This document shows, piece after piece, positions 54,601 through 63,700 of a stretch of 64,000 nt of DNA. Within the stretch, counting starts at the first letter, position 1. Each line of letters starts with the position of its first letter. The notes below the pieces were generated by a model, which saw nothing but the letters and a program-made list of their open reading frames with translations, searched no databases and had not been told where the DNA came from. Made by a program: the position numbers and the translations under genes. This DNA is from an uncultured Bacteroidia bacterium (lineage in GTDB: Bacteria; Bacteroidota; Bacteroidia; Bacteroidales; Prolixibacteraceae): NCBI GenBank assembly GCA_903923905.1, contig CAIXZH010000035.1:1-64000 (forward strand), given 5' to 3'.

Positions 54601-55292
54601 ATTCCCAATGCAGTGACCACGACATCAGCCATTTCGACTGTCGCCATTTGCATTGAAATATCTATATTGCTTTTGGTTCCCCGGTTGACCTCAATTGGTT
54701 TCATTCCGATAAATGTGAATTGCAGAGTCGCGTTCTCCGGAATTCCGGAAAGCGAATAATTTCCATTCGCATCTGTAACGGTACCGGAAGTAGTCCCTTT
54801 TACAACAACAGATACTCCCGGAAGGGTTTCTCCATTTTTATCGATTACTTTTCCTGAAACTTTCTTTCCCTGCTGACCAGCCATCATTACAGATTCGGTG
54901 GGTATCAGAACAATATGACGGTCAATGACCTCATAGCTCACGTCGTTATTCGAAAATAACTGATCCAGAACAGCACTAATGGTTTGGCCTTCAGCCAATA
55001 CATCGACTTTTCTGTTTACATTTATTTTATTGTTGTCAAACATAAAAGAAAATTCCGATTGACTTTCAATTTGCTGAAGAACCTCTTTTACGGTGACATT
55101 CTTTAGATTCATGTTCAGCTTAGTGTTTTGGGCGTAGGTATTGGCTCCAATACCACTTAAAAGACCAGTGAAGCAGATCATTACAATGATTAGTTTCATA
55201 ATCAGAAGGATTTTCATGATCGGGTGCTTAAAAAAATGCCAACCCTCACATTGATAATTATTTTTCATATTTTTATACACGTTTTGTAGCAT
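51672..55292 (-). CDS. SusC/RagA-type TonB-dependent receptor
   Basis: A 1206-residue outer-membrane transporter. After a long N-terminal region with signal peptide (MKILLIMKLIIVMICFTGLLSG) comes an STN domain (LKNVTVKEVLQQIESQSEF), the domain that talks to a FecR-type anti-sigma factor. Next is a carboxypeptidase-like repeat (VSGKVIDKNGETLPGVSV), a plug domain (VFIDGVPVA-like PLFVIDGVPVAN, VETVSVLKGASAAALYGSRAGNG) and a 22-strand barrel ending in LNFDF. The start may be the ATG eight codons on. It precedes susD by 13 bases. Confidence 0.92.
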   Translation of the reverse strand: MLQNVYKNMKNNYQCEGWHFFKHPIMKILLIMKLIIVMICFTGLLSGIGANTYAQNTKLNMNLKNVTVKEVLQQIESQSEFSFMFDNNKINVNRKVDVLAEGQTISAVLDQLFSNNDVSYEVIDRHIVLIPTESVMMAGQQGKKVSGKVIDKNGETLPGVSVVVKGTTSGTVTDANGNYSLSGIPENATLQFTFIGMKPIEVNRGTKSNIDISMQMATVEMADVVVTALGIKREKKALGYSVGEVKGEALTETPQSNILNSLQGKVTGVRISQMDGTVGSSVNIIIRGAKSLSNDNQPLFVIDGVPVANQMNNYYQGADMGNAISDLNPDDVETVSVLKGASAAALYGSRAGNGVILITTKSSAKGKGIGVSVNSSMVYDVPYDFYPYQTKFATGKGGAALFSEGDNESWGPQLDVGNNWVQWNTGGVAKPLVSYKNRIKDFMNTGSTVTNNVSLNGNSEKGFFRLSLGDMRNTGMIPNTDMTRSTISLNTMHKLSDKLSVTFNVNWNESGSGNRPSVNGDDRSDVIRSLYEKGAQVDIRQLKKYWMPGMDGLQQLTNAPKQNNAYFVAYENTNAFKRDRLISKVQLDWKLTKDLSMMGRFTRDAYTEGRESKKGFSTYSQVTGGYDLVNMYRKETNFELTLSYQKKINSDWTVNGLLGANRMYTYNRSQDNTAAGLVIPNLYAISNGIPGQVTYTSSWAQKAIYSVYGMGSVDYKGMAYVDVTARNDWSSTLPAANRSYFYPSVSLSLLPSVMFTMPKWITYSKVRAGVAQVGSDTSPYALNQVYSVGNNWGSSMQMYMGGGLQNPTLKPEQAISKEIGTEFKFFNNRLGFDATYYDVQNKNQVLSISTPVESGATSKLINTGLIESKGWEIGLTTTPIIAGDFKWDMNFNFTRTLTYLQKLAPGLTNVDFFDVQGGSLRTYQGGKIGDIWENPMLKVTDKTSPYYNYPVISAAGKYQNDNTPAHMVKVGNSNQDFILAFQPTFTYKAFSLYANVEWDQGGQFYSETRMFMNNNGVNWDTMGGAAYDKSSDIVAQIKANPNHFFGNWVGGRLPELGGFNAWPTGSPRMADASFNPGVIQSVVGGVTTYKENLGALTSTVWLDPFNANQATNRYFADRSIYSSTFVKLREVAFTYHLPKKLMQKISIQKASVSIVATNILEWTKAGVHVDPERAYKANNGAWTQGVEYYNMMPWTGSLGFKLNFDF

Positions 55293-55366
55293 CTTGTATT
55301 TAGTGCATAAACGCCAATAAATGCATTAAAAGATGCTGATGAATAATTGTTTAATAAAATTAGTTG

Positions 55367-55395
55367 TACAGGTTTGCCACTATGGCAGACCTGTA
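55367..55395. terminator. Hairpin in the fecR-susC gap
   Basis: TACAGGTTTGCC pairs with GGCAGACCTGTA (one G-T pair) across five bases. A T-run follows on the plus strand (TTTTTTTAA), but transcription here is on the minus strand, where it lies between the end of fecR and susC. It may attenuate read-through or mark an mRNA processing boundary. Confidence 0.5.
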
Positions 55396-55455
55396 TTTTT
55401 TTAATCTGGTTTTTCGTTATTTCATAGGCTGCAAATCATTAATGGTTAATTATTT

Positions 55456-56481
55456 TTAGTTAGCATATCTGATTGTTACATTTTTACCATCGATCTTGTA
55501 CTGCAGAGGAGTGATTACTTGTAACAGTTTTAATAACTCTGTAAGTGATTCATTTTTAATCTTAAAGGTGTAATTATGCCTCTTTTTCATTTTTTCCTCA
55601 ATGGTGATTTTCACCCCATACCATCTTTCAAGATACCTGATCACCTCTTCAAATGAGGTTCCGTCAAAGATCAGTTCATTGTTTTTCCAGGCTTTAACAA
55701 CATCTACATTTGCATCGCTCAAAAGCATCGTATTAGTTTCTTCATTTATACTGACTTGCTTCCCTTTTACGAGTTCTGCCACTCGAACTCCATCCCTTAT
55801 GACTCCAACATTACCACTCTCGACGGTCACCTCCAGTTTTTTCTCTTCCTTGTAATTTTTAACATCAAACGAAGTTCCATAAACTTCAACATTTACAGAA
55901 CCGGCAGTAACCTTGAACATTTTGGATTTATCCTTTCTGACTTCAAAAAATGCCTCCCCTTCTAACTCGACTTCACGTATCTTAGAATTAAAACTGGTCT
56001 TATATTTCAATGAGGAGCCAGAATTGAGCCAGACAGAAGAACTATCAGGCAAGAAAACCATCGATTTCTGTCCCTCAGGAACAACCACAGTGGAGTATTG
56101 ACTATTAAAGTTTGTTTGAAATTTTTCAGTCCACATATATTCAGCGGCAATTCCGATTAGGAAGAAGAGAACTGCAGCAGCAGCAATTCTTGAAAATTGA
56201 GTAATCCAGGAATTACTTTTTGAAGATCTGACAATTTTTTTCATGATCTTCGACCAGGCAGCCTCTTTGTCCGGATTGAAAGGATCAATATCGGGAGAAG
56301 ACAGAGCAAAGGCTGACCATAACTCAGTATATATTTTTTGGTTTTCAGGATTATCATTAATCCACCGGTCTAATTGCTGCGATTCCTCAGTTGAAGTTTC
56401 GCCTTTTAACTCCTTAAATATAAGAGATATATAAACTTCTTCGGGCATTTTGATTAGATTCTGTTCATAGATAAGGCACAT
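55456..56481 (-). CDS. FecR-family anti-sigma factor
   Basis: A 341-residue inner-membrane regulator. The N-terminal sigma-binding region (LIFKELKGETSTEESQQLDRWI) is followed by a single membrane helix (IAAAAVLFFLIGIAAEYMWTEKF), a FecR domain (STVVVPEGQKSMVFLPDSSSVWLNSGSSLKY, EVELEGEAFFEVRKDKSKMFKVTAG) and a DUF4974 C-terminal domain (FEEVIRYLERWYGVKI). It should hold the sigma factor until the SusC receptor signals. The start could instead be the ATG at 56448. Confidence 0.92.
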   Translation of the reverse strand: MCLIYEQNLIKMPEEVYISLIFKELKGETSTEESQQLDRWINDNPENQKIYTELWSAFALSSPDIDPFNPDKEAAWSKIMKKIVRSSKSNSWITQFSRIAAAAVLFFLIGIAAEYMWTEKFQTNFNSQYSTVVVPEGQKSMVFLPDSSSVWLNSGSSLKYKTSFNSKIREVELEGEAFFEVRKDKSKMFKVTAGSVNVEVYGTSFDVKNYKEEKKLEVTVESGNVGVIRDGVRVAELVKGKQVSINEETNTMLLSDANVDVVKAWKNNELIFDGTSFEEVIRYLERWYGVKITIEEKMKKRHNYTFKIKNESLTELLKLLQVITPLQYKIDGKNVTIRYAN

Positions 56482-56654
56482 TATTAACTCAAAACCCCCA
56501 AACGAAATAAAAAATTAACGAAATAAAAATTGTGGAATTTTATCTTGAGTTGTGAGTTATTTTCCCGGGAGGGTATAACTTCTGAGCACATTATTTAAAT
56601 CACAAAATATTGCCCGATAAATGCTGCTAAATCCAGATCCGATCTTGGAAGGAA

Positions 56655-57269
56655 TCACTTTAGGATTAGTCCAACCAACAACAGTACAAAAATCTCCTCA
56701 TAATATGGGGTTAATTGCGCCCTAAGCTTCCGAATTGCTATTGTCATTTGGTTTTCAACCGTTTTTTCAGAAATAGACATTTGTGAAGCGATCTGCTTGC
56801 ATGATAGATTTTCATGTTTATGAAGCAAGTAGACCTCGCGACATCGGGGTGGAAGCTTTTTAATGGATTCATTGATAAAGCCTTCTATCCGGCCAACATC
56901 CAATAAATTGTAATTTGGGATCTCAGTGGTTTCACTATTGGTAATTACCTTTAGGTTGATAGACTGCTGACTTTTCTCATTCCGGATATGATTCAGGTAT
57001 TTATTACGGGCAGCTCTTAACAAATAAGATTTAACCGAAGAGTCCATATTGATAACCCCTCTTTTCTCCCATAAATAAACGAATATATCCTGAACAATAT
57101 CTTCAGCAACCAATTTATTGCGGATGTACAGATTTACAAAATTACAAAGATCATCATAGTACTTATCAAAGAAAAAACGTAAGGCACTATGATCTCCATC
57201 AGCCAGACGCTGAAAAATGAAAAGCTCTTCAGAAAGGTTTTGATTTGCGTTGGTTTGTTGCAAAATCAT
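56655..57269 (-). CDS. ECF RNA polymerase sigma factor
   Basis: A 204-residue sigma-70 family member. Region 2 (FFDKYYDDLCNFVNLYI, DIVQDIFVYLWEKRG, SYLLRAARNKYLNHI) and region 4 (LPPRCREVYLLHKHENLSCKQIASQMSISEKTVENQM) are both clear. The tail is hydrophobic. It belongs with FecR and SusC as a receptor-triggered regulation set. A TATATTTC box, one mismatch from consensus, lies about 20 bases upstream on the minus strand. The 174-base gap to fecR shows nothing. Confidence 0.93.
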   Translation of the reverse strand: MILQQTNANQNLSEELFIFQRLADGDHSALRFFFDKYYDDLCNFVNLYIRNKLVAEDIVQDIFVYLWEKRGVINMDSSVKSYLLRAARNKYLNHIRNEKSQQSINLKVITNSETTEIPNYNLLDVGRIEGFINESIKKLPPRCREVYLLHKHENLSCKQIASQMSISEKTVENQMTIAIRKLRAQLTPYYEEIFVLLLVGLILK

Positions 57270-57602
57270 GGTTCATTTAATTTCTCCGAAATATAGATAT
57301 TTTTTTAATCCTGATTGGAGTTTGATTTTATATTTTTTGGTTTCACCGATGATCACTAATCAATTGGTCTGGCTAATTCGGTATTTCATTTGGGGGCCGG
57401 CAGTTAATCATTTAAATATCAGCAATATGCAACATGTTATAAATCATTTAGTTAGTTCTGTCCGTAGATATGGCACTTTAGTGAAGTAAAACCCCCAATC
57501 GGAATTGAGAAATTCCTCCATTCAAAGGTACTAATTTTTAATGATTGTTATATCAGATGGGAAAGGTTTTAGAAATTGCCGCGTGAGGGCCCTGGATCGC
57601 AT

Positions 57603-58115
57603 GCCGCACGTTTTAACTGGTTTGTTTTTAGCGGGGTTGAAATCAGTAACTGGACCTGAGAGCTTCTGCCCGGACAAATAACCGCTGAAGTTGTCCATAC
57701 AGATATTGATGTAGCAGCGACTTTTGAGACCTCGAATCCCCTTTTTAACCAAATCAATAAAATCTGGCGAAGAAGTCAGACCGATAATGTGCACGGCGGA
57801 GTTGCACGCGATTGCCCGCACCGCGAATGATTACTATATGCCGGAGATGGCCAGGTATCCAGTGTAATAGTGATGCATAACTTTGATGCCAGGAATTTCT
57901 ACCAGAAATGGATTCAGGATATTCGTGGCGCGGAAAATGTCAAAACGGGATATGTCCCGAACAGTGCCCCTTGGCAACCGGGTTGCGGCGGAGGTGTTGG
58001 CTGGGGAGCAGCTATTTGTATCATGCCATGGGAGTTTTACCTGCATTAAGGCTCCAAAGATATGCTCGAAGATAATTATCAGAGGATCAAGGAGTACATA
58101 CAATATAAAACATAA
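57603..58115 (+). pseudogene. Decayed GH78 alpha-L-rhamnosidase fragment
   Basis: One frame reads through as a rhamnosidase interrupted by stops: ARFNWFVFSGVEISNWT, TGA (57657-57659), ELLPGQITAEVVHTDID, TFETSNPLFNQI, NVHGGVARDCPHRE, TGA (57828-57830), LLYAGDGQVSSV, MHNFDARNFYQKWIQDI, GYVPNSAPWQPGCGGGVGW, MPWEFYLH, TAA (58047-58049), GSKDMLEDNYQRIKEYIQY, then TAA. The motifs DCPHRE(R), GDGQV and CGGGVxWGAA are those of family 78 catalytic domains. Both ends of the gene are missing. Overlapping minus-strand frames are shadows. Confidence 0.8.
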
Positions 58116-58560
58116 GCATTATCGCCATGAAGAGTCTGGCCATTTGCAGTAGAATTGTTCGGATTAAAAGTCCCCATGTTTGTTATCACCTTTCCGCCAA
58201 TAGCAAAACTGCCTTGTTACAGAATAATCAGACGCTCTGATTTCTTGTTTCCTTTCATCTGTTAATGATATCTCTCATGCCTTGTTTTGCAGGTCAGGCA
58301 ATCGTATTGATCATTCGTATTAAATTATTCCATTACTGCAAAATTTAAATAGTGCTGAACGTTTTAATAGATTCATGATAAATATCAACTGAAATCAGTT
58401 TTCAAGGCTTGAAAAAAGCAATTTATTAACGGGAAATTCCGCCTCAATTCGTATGGCAGGCATTAAAGATATAAACAAATAGTTAGGTAACCTTACATAG
58501 CTAAATTTATTCCTTTTTCTTCAAAGTCAATTAGTATCAGAATTTCAACTGATACTTGAA
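58116..58560. other. Intergenic stretch, no recognisable feature
   Basis: About 445 bases between the rhamnosidase remnant and the FISUMP gene. I see no gene, RNA, repeat or terminator that I could defend. Short frames in it do not resemble a family. It is probably decayed DNA from the same event. The 333-base stretch at 57270-57602 also shows nothing beyond the sigma-gene promoter. Confidence 0.5.
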
Positions 58561-59253
58561 TTGACCGCCAAATTTACTGAATTTTACAAATTAGTATTTT
58601 CGGGCTTTTCAAAAAAGGCAGATGACAAGCAGGGAACCGGAGGAACAGTGAAGGACATTGATGGCAATTTGTATCACACGGTAACGATTGGAACCCAGGT
58701 GTGGATGGTTGAGAACCTGAAAACCACTAAATATAAAGATGGAACTGCCATGCCGCTGGTGACAGAAAATGCAACCTGGGGTAATTTGACTATTCCCGGC
58801 TATTGTGAGTATAATAATGATGCTGCTATTTCTATAAAAACTTATGGTGCTTTGTATAACAAGTATGCAATAACCACAGGAAAACTTGCTCCTGCGGGCT
58901 GGCAGGTGGTTACCGCTGCCGAGTGGGCCTTACTTACTAAATATCTTGGAGGCGACTCTATAGCAGGGGGGAAGATAAAATCTACAGGCACCAAAGAGGC
59001 TGGTACAGGCTTATGGCTTGATCCGAATACTGGGGCAACCAACGAAAGTGGTTTTACCGCCGTTCCGGCTGGCGGCCGTCTTCCCGATGGGACCTTCGAA
59101 TTCGGGGGCTACCGTGGCGCCTGGTGGAGTTCTTCCGAGGTCACTGCAATTAATGAACGGGGCCGGTTCACACACTCCGATTTCATCCTTGTAGGTATAT
59201 ACAGCTTCAATAATAATTACGGGCTACCTGTGCGTTGTGTTCGGGATAATTAG
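58561..59253 (+). CDS. FISUMP-domain protein with damaged N-terminus
   Basis: A 230-residue protein whose body is the Fibrobacter succinogenes major paralogous domain: GGTVKDIDGNLYHTVTIGTQVWMVENLKTTKY, LAPAGWQVVTAAEW, WWSSSE and LPVRCVRDN. Members are usually exported lipoproteins. Here the start is a TTG and the segment before the domain reads YKLVFSGFSKKADD; a lipobox LVFSGC with Cys replaced by Phe would explain it. No signal peptide is left, so the protein is probably not secreted, or the gene is decaying. Confidence 0.65.
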   Translation: MTAKFTEFYKLVFSGFSKKADDKQGTGGTVKDIDGNLYHTVTIGTQVWMVENLKTTKYKDGTAMPLVTENATWGNLTIPGYCEYNNDAAISIKTYGALYNKYAITTGKLAPAGWQVVTAAEWALLTKYLGGDSIAGGKIKSTGTKEAGTGLWLDPNTGATNESGFTAVPAGGRLPDGTFEFGGYRGAWWSSSEVTAINERGRFTHSDFILVGIYSFNNNYGLPVRCVRDN

Positions 59254-59255
59254 GA

Positions 59256-59558
59256 CTATTTAATTGAACCAGTAATCGTAATCAGGCACGATAACTGACC
59301 CTTTTTTACCAGATCGCCGACCTCTACATAAATTTTCTGAACCGTTCCGGTGGTTTGAAAAGTTAAAGGGATTATTTGGGAGGCTTCTACAGTGCCGCTG
59401 TAATGCAGGACGATTGTACTTTCTGCAGTTAGTACTTTGGCGGTCCTAACTGTAATAACCTTTTCACAGATTGTTGTAGTTGGCTGGGCTCTAAAACAGC
59501 TCGTCAAAATTGCACTAAGAATAGCTGAATAGATGAAGAATTGTTTCATTCGTCTCAT
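59256..59558 (-). pseudogene. Truncated RND-type efflux adaptor lipoprotein
   Basis: Reads as the first 100 residues of a membrane fusion protein: signal peptide with lipobox ILTSC, then VLHYSGTVEASQIIPLTFQTTGTVQKIYVEVGDLVKKGQ, the first lipoyl half. It stops at TITGSIK just after the point where the hairpin should start; family members have about 350 residues. Only two bases separate its stop from the FISUMP stop on the other strand. The rest of the efflux operon is missing. It follows the tetR gene on the same strand. Confidence 0.75.
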
Positions 59559-59583
59559 GATATCTGATTTTAAACAATTAATA

Positions 59584-59598
59584 ATACGTATATCGTAT
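59584..59598. repeat. Palindrome in front of the adaptor fragment
   Basis: ATACG-TATAT-CGTAT, a 5+5+5 palindrome 26 bases upstream of the adaptor start. Next to it is ATTAGTCGAAAAAGG, which resembles ATTAGACGAAAAACG at the tetR promoter. Possible TetR half-site. Confidence 0.4.
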
Positions 59599-59629
59599 AT
59601 TAGTCGAAAAAGGAATAAAAAAAAGAGTG

Positions 59630-60229
59630 TCAACTCAACCCTCTGATGAGTATTCCGGAAGCCATATCCAAACGTTGTTCCAATCCGGTCAGCTGATTAT
59701 CGATAAACAAGTCGACCTCAATACCCCGGAATGCACTGACCAGGGTATGTGCAAGAAGATCGGCATCCTCTTCCTTGATGGCCGTAAATTCACCCGAAGC
59801 TATCCCGAATAGCAAAATGTTTTTTAAAAATTCAACTTCATTGGAATCGAACTTTGACCGCATCTTATACATTATTTGGATTTGGGTAATATTTCCCTGC
59901 AATTCACCACTAACCATTTTAAAAAAAATGACTTTCTTTCTTAATTCAGTGAAATTTGTGGCAGCATAGATTCTGAGCTTTTCCCGGGCAGATTTCACCT
60001 CCTCGACGGCATGAAGCACAATGGTCTGGACTTCACTGACTTCTTTGGTTACTACTGCTTCAAAAACCTCGTCTTTGTTTGTGAAGTAATAATAAAGGGT
60101 ACTCTTTCCTTTTCCGGCGGCTTTGGCAATGTCTTCCATGGTGGTTTTAAACAGACCGTATTGCTGAAATAGCTTGCTTGCTACCTCAACAATTTCACCG
60201 CGAATAATTTCTTCTTTAATCATTTTCAA
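59630..60229 (-). CDS. TetR/AcrR-family transcription regulator
   Basis: A 199-residue repressor type. The N-terminal helix-turn-helix is FKTTMEDIAKAAGKGKSTLYYYFTNKDEVFEAVV; the C-terminal ligand domain (residues 60-190) is variable and gives no ligand. It precedes the efflux adaptor fragment, so it probably controlled an RND efflux operon now lost here. A perfect palindrome stands directly upstream of its start. Confidence 0.9.
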   Translation of the reverse strand: MKMIKEEIIRGEIVEVASKLFQQYGLFKTTMEDIAKAAGKGKSTLYYYFTNKDEVFEAVVTKEVSEVQTIVLHAVEEVKSAREKLRIYAATNFTELRKKVIFFKMVSGELQGNITQIQIMYKMRSKFDSNEVEFLKNILLFGIASGEFTAIKEEDADLLAHTLVSAFRGIEVDLFIDNQLTGLEQRLDMASGILIRGLS

Positions 60230-60240
60230 TACGATTAGAC

Positions 60241-60254
60241 GAAAAACGTTTTTC
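60241..60254. promoter_or_regulatory. Candidate TetR operator
   Basis: GAAAAACGTTTTTC is a perfect 14-bp palindrome 12 bases upstream of the tetR start codon, where an autorepressor would bind. The half CGAAAAA recurs before the adaptor fragment (59604-59610 region). Confidence 0.5.
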
Positions 60255-60729
60255 AGTACAAATATTCTAATTTTTATTTGATTTTTGTGTATTCAGAATA
60301 ATATTTTTAATATTTTTATAAGACAGGTGAAATCGGACTCAGGCTGATCAGGTTAGCCTTTTCGAAACAATCCGAAAACGCTTCTTAAAGGCCTTTAAAA
60401 AGATCTGCCTTTGGAATTGGAGATTCAGAGCAGAAATCCATATAAAGTCACTCCATAGCTGGTCAATCTATTTTTTTGATACTTCGATATTTTTCGTGAA
60501 ATCAATGTTTTAATTCCTTGAAAATGAAAAACCGCGCAATACAACGGGCAAATTTGTAGAAGAAGTGAGATAATCTTCAACCTCGCAAAGGAATAAAAAG
60601 TTATAGTGATCTGTTATAGGTTTATCATCTTCGGTAAATTTAAGCTGAAATTACTTGATGACTGGATTTATCATACTCGTAATTTCCCATTTTATTTTAA
60701 ATTTACCACGCACTTGATTTTAATTTTAG
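60255..60729. other. Intergenic stretch before the hybrid sensor gene
   Basis: About 475 bases holding the tetR promoter region and the leader of the HTCS gene. TAATTTTA at 60721-60728 is one base from the -7 consensus but overlaps the start. An open frame at 60606-60827 runs in a different frame into the sensor gene and is spurious. Confidence 0.4.
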
Positions 60730-63700
60730 ATGCCCCGAAAACTCCTGACTGCTATATTCTTTTTCTTGTCTTCGTTTTCATTAATCGCCGAATTCAGAAC
60801 AAATGTTCATTCCATATCGCGTCGTGAAGGTTTATCCAACGGTGCTGTAAATACTATTGTAAAAGATGCCGAAGGCTATATATGGTTTGGAACCTGGAAT
60901 GGGCTTAACAAATACAATGGGAGTAATATTGTTACTTATTTACCCGGAGGAAGTTCAGGTTCCATTCATAATCACGTGATCCGGGAACTCTACCCGACAG
61001 CATCAGGATTCATATGGGTACTGACCAATAAGGGGGTAGGATTATACGATAATATTCATGATCGGTTTACCCCCTTTTTTAATCAGGAATCGGAGCAGGT
61101 GAATTATGAAAATGACATAGCTGTCGGATATTCAAATAGTTTTGGTGCTCTTGTGTCAGTATTGGGGCGTGGTATCTTTCGCTACGACAGTATTAAAATG
61201 CAATTTAATAAAATTGTGTTTGAAAAATTTTCAGTTTCGGCTTCCCTTAATATTAAAAAAGTTCATCTGGTAGGTAACGAGGCTTACTGCATTTCCGGCC
61301 TCGGTCAATTAATGAAGATTTCAGGGGGCAAACTGGAGGCCGTTTTGCAGCTTCCCATAACCGGAACTCTCTCATCATCAATGGCACTTCAGATCAATCA
61401 GCGTCCCTATATCCTGATCACCCAACGAACCGGGGCAGCATTTATGGTTGATATTGATGCCAGGCAGATTCAGCCGCTTAAGATTCCGGATGATGTAATA
61501 ACCTCCTTTTCTCCGTCGAAGGTCAGAGACCGACTCTGGGCCGGAACTGAGAAGGGGAAGATTTATAGTTTTAATCTCCTTACCCATAATTTTGAGTCAC
61601 ACAATATTGTCACGGACCAATTTATACGGAATCCCATAGCCACGCGGATATTGAGTATATATGAAACAGATTCAGATGAACTTTGGATTGGTACAGACGG
61701 GAATGGCGTTTATACCCTAAAACTTGCCCAATTTCCAAATAAGAGCCTGGCATCTAATCAGCTATCCTATCCAATTGTGAGAAGTATTTTGGTGACACGT
61801 AAACAGCATGTTTTAATTGGGACAAAGGGAGGCGGAATTGATATTTTTGATACCAATGGTAATCATATTAAAGAAATTTCGGTTAAAAACGGGCTCAGTA
61901 ATAATTCGGTTCTCTCCTTCCATGAGTGCAATGATGGATCCATATGGGTTGGAACAGATGGTAAAGGGATTGATATAATCTCGCCTGATTATCGGAAAAT
62001 CCAAAACTTTCCACGCGATTTTAAACTGGATAATCCACTATATTTTGCTTCGGTATATCGTATCCTGGAAGTCAGTAATCAGCAGATTTACCTTGGGACG
62101 AGTGGTTCAGGAGTTATCCGGATAGAATTGGACAAGAACAACTCGATGCCTGTTAACTGTGAACAACTTGTGCTTGACAGAACCATTTCGGTGAACGGAC
62201 AGCAAAAACAGATTGTGTATTCCCTGGCTGAACAGAAACAGGGAGCCATATGGATTGGAACCAGGGGGCTAGGGGTATATCTTTATAACACCTTAACCAG
62301 AAATGTCATTTCACAGTATTCCACTGTCTCTCATCCCGATATTATTAAGAATGACGATATACTTTCGGTATTTGCTAACCTGAATGATCCGATTTGGGTC
62401 GGAAGCAGTAATGGAATTTTCAATTTATTGCCATTGGCTTCAGATTCAACCAAGTTAACAGCCATAAAAGTTCCTTCGGATCTGTCAAACACAAGCATTC
62501 ATGCGATACAGCGCGATAATCAGGGAGGAGTATGGGTCACTACCAACCAGGGGATTGCTTTGATAGATAGCAGCAGGAGAAATGTACGGAATTTCAATGT
62601 GAACGATGGTTTGATAAACTATGAATATAGCGATGGGGCTTCTTTTTTCGATCAAAGAACTGCAAGACTTTATGTTGGCGGAACCATGGGTGTTGACATT
62701 ATTCAAACCGATGAGATTAAATTTTCCTCCTATTTTCCTCCTATCGCCATTAATCAGCTTCTTATACGGAATATTCCCGTAGAAATAGGGATTGAGAGCG
62801 CTTTAACAAGTCGTATAAACCTTCAAAAAACGCTGAATCTCAAATACAATCAGAATACTGTCACATTTTATGTCTCCCCGCTTGCCTACTGGGGACAGGA
62901 ACGGTTCAGAATATCATACCGTTTGGTTAACTTTAATGATGAATGGATTGTCAATCCTGAGAATCTGCCCATTAGTTTTTCCAATCTGGAACCTGGAAAC
63001 TATTCATTGCAACTAAGGGTTAGTGATGAGAATGGCAACTGGTCAAAGAATATAAGAAATATAGAGCTTATCATCAATCCCCCTTTTTGGAGAACACCTT
63101 GGGCAATTGTTGTTTATGTCTTTTTTCTTATTGGAATCCAGCTTTTGATTTTCGCGATTTACCGAAATCGGGTAGCCCGGAAAAAAGAGGCGGTATTATT
63201 GGAGTTTCAGCAGAAAAAGGAAGAGGAACTGCAGAAATACAAAATTGAGTTCTTTACCAATGTTGCCCATGAGTTTCGCACTCCACTTACCTTGATTACC
63301 TCCCACATCCATGCGTTACTCGAGGATACCAGGAATGCTGTTGAAAACCCGCGTATCTTAAAAGTTTATAACAACAGCATTAAACTTCATAAATTGGTTT
63401 TGGAAATTATGCAATTCCGAAAACTTGAAAAGGGTAAAGAACCATTGAATATACAACTGACAAAACCCTACGAACTTGTAGTTGAAGTTATGTCGGATCT
63501 TGAACTATTGGCTCAACAAAAGGAGATTAAATGCGAGATTTTTACTTCCGATCCTCAATTTATCTTTAAAACCGATGCAGATAAATTCCAGCGAATTATC
63601 ACTAATCTTATTTCAAATGCAATCAAATACAATAAGCCTGGCGGGTTTGTAAAGGTATTGATGAAGTCGCAGGAGTCTGCCATGACTGTCGAAATTGAAG

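Noticed and set aside
57828-57830. TGA as a selenocysteine or readthrough codon in the rhamnosidase frame
   Set aside because: Two further stops (TGA at 57657, TAA at 58047) lie in the same frame, and the expected residue is arginine. Decay explains all three.
57531-58152. Several open frames on both strands
   Set aside because: They overlap the rhamnosidase remnant, whose plus-strand frame carries family motifs. The other frames show none.
60606-60827. Open frame of 73 codons before the sensor gene
   Set aside because: It is out of frame with the sensor, whose signal peptide and propeller repeats start at 60730, and has no family resemblance.
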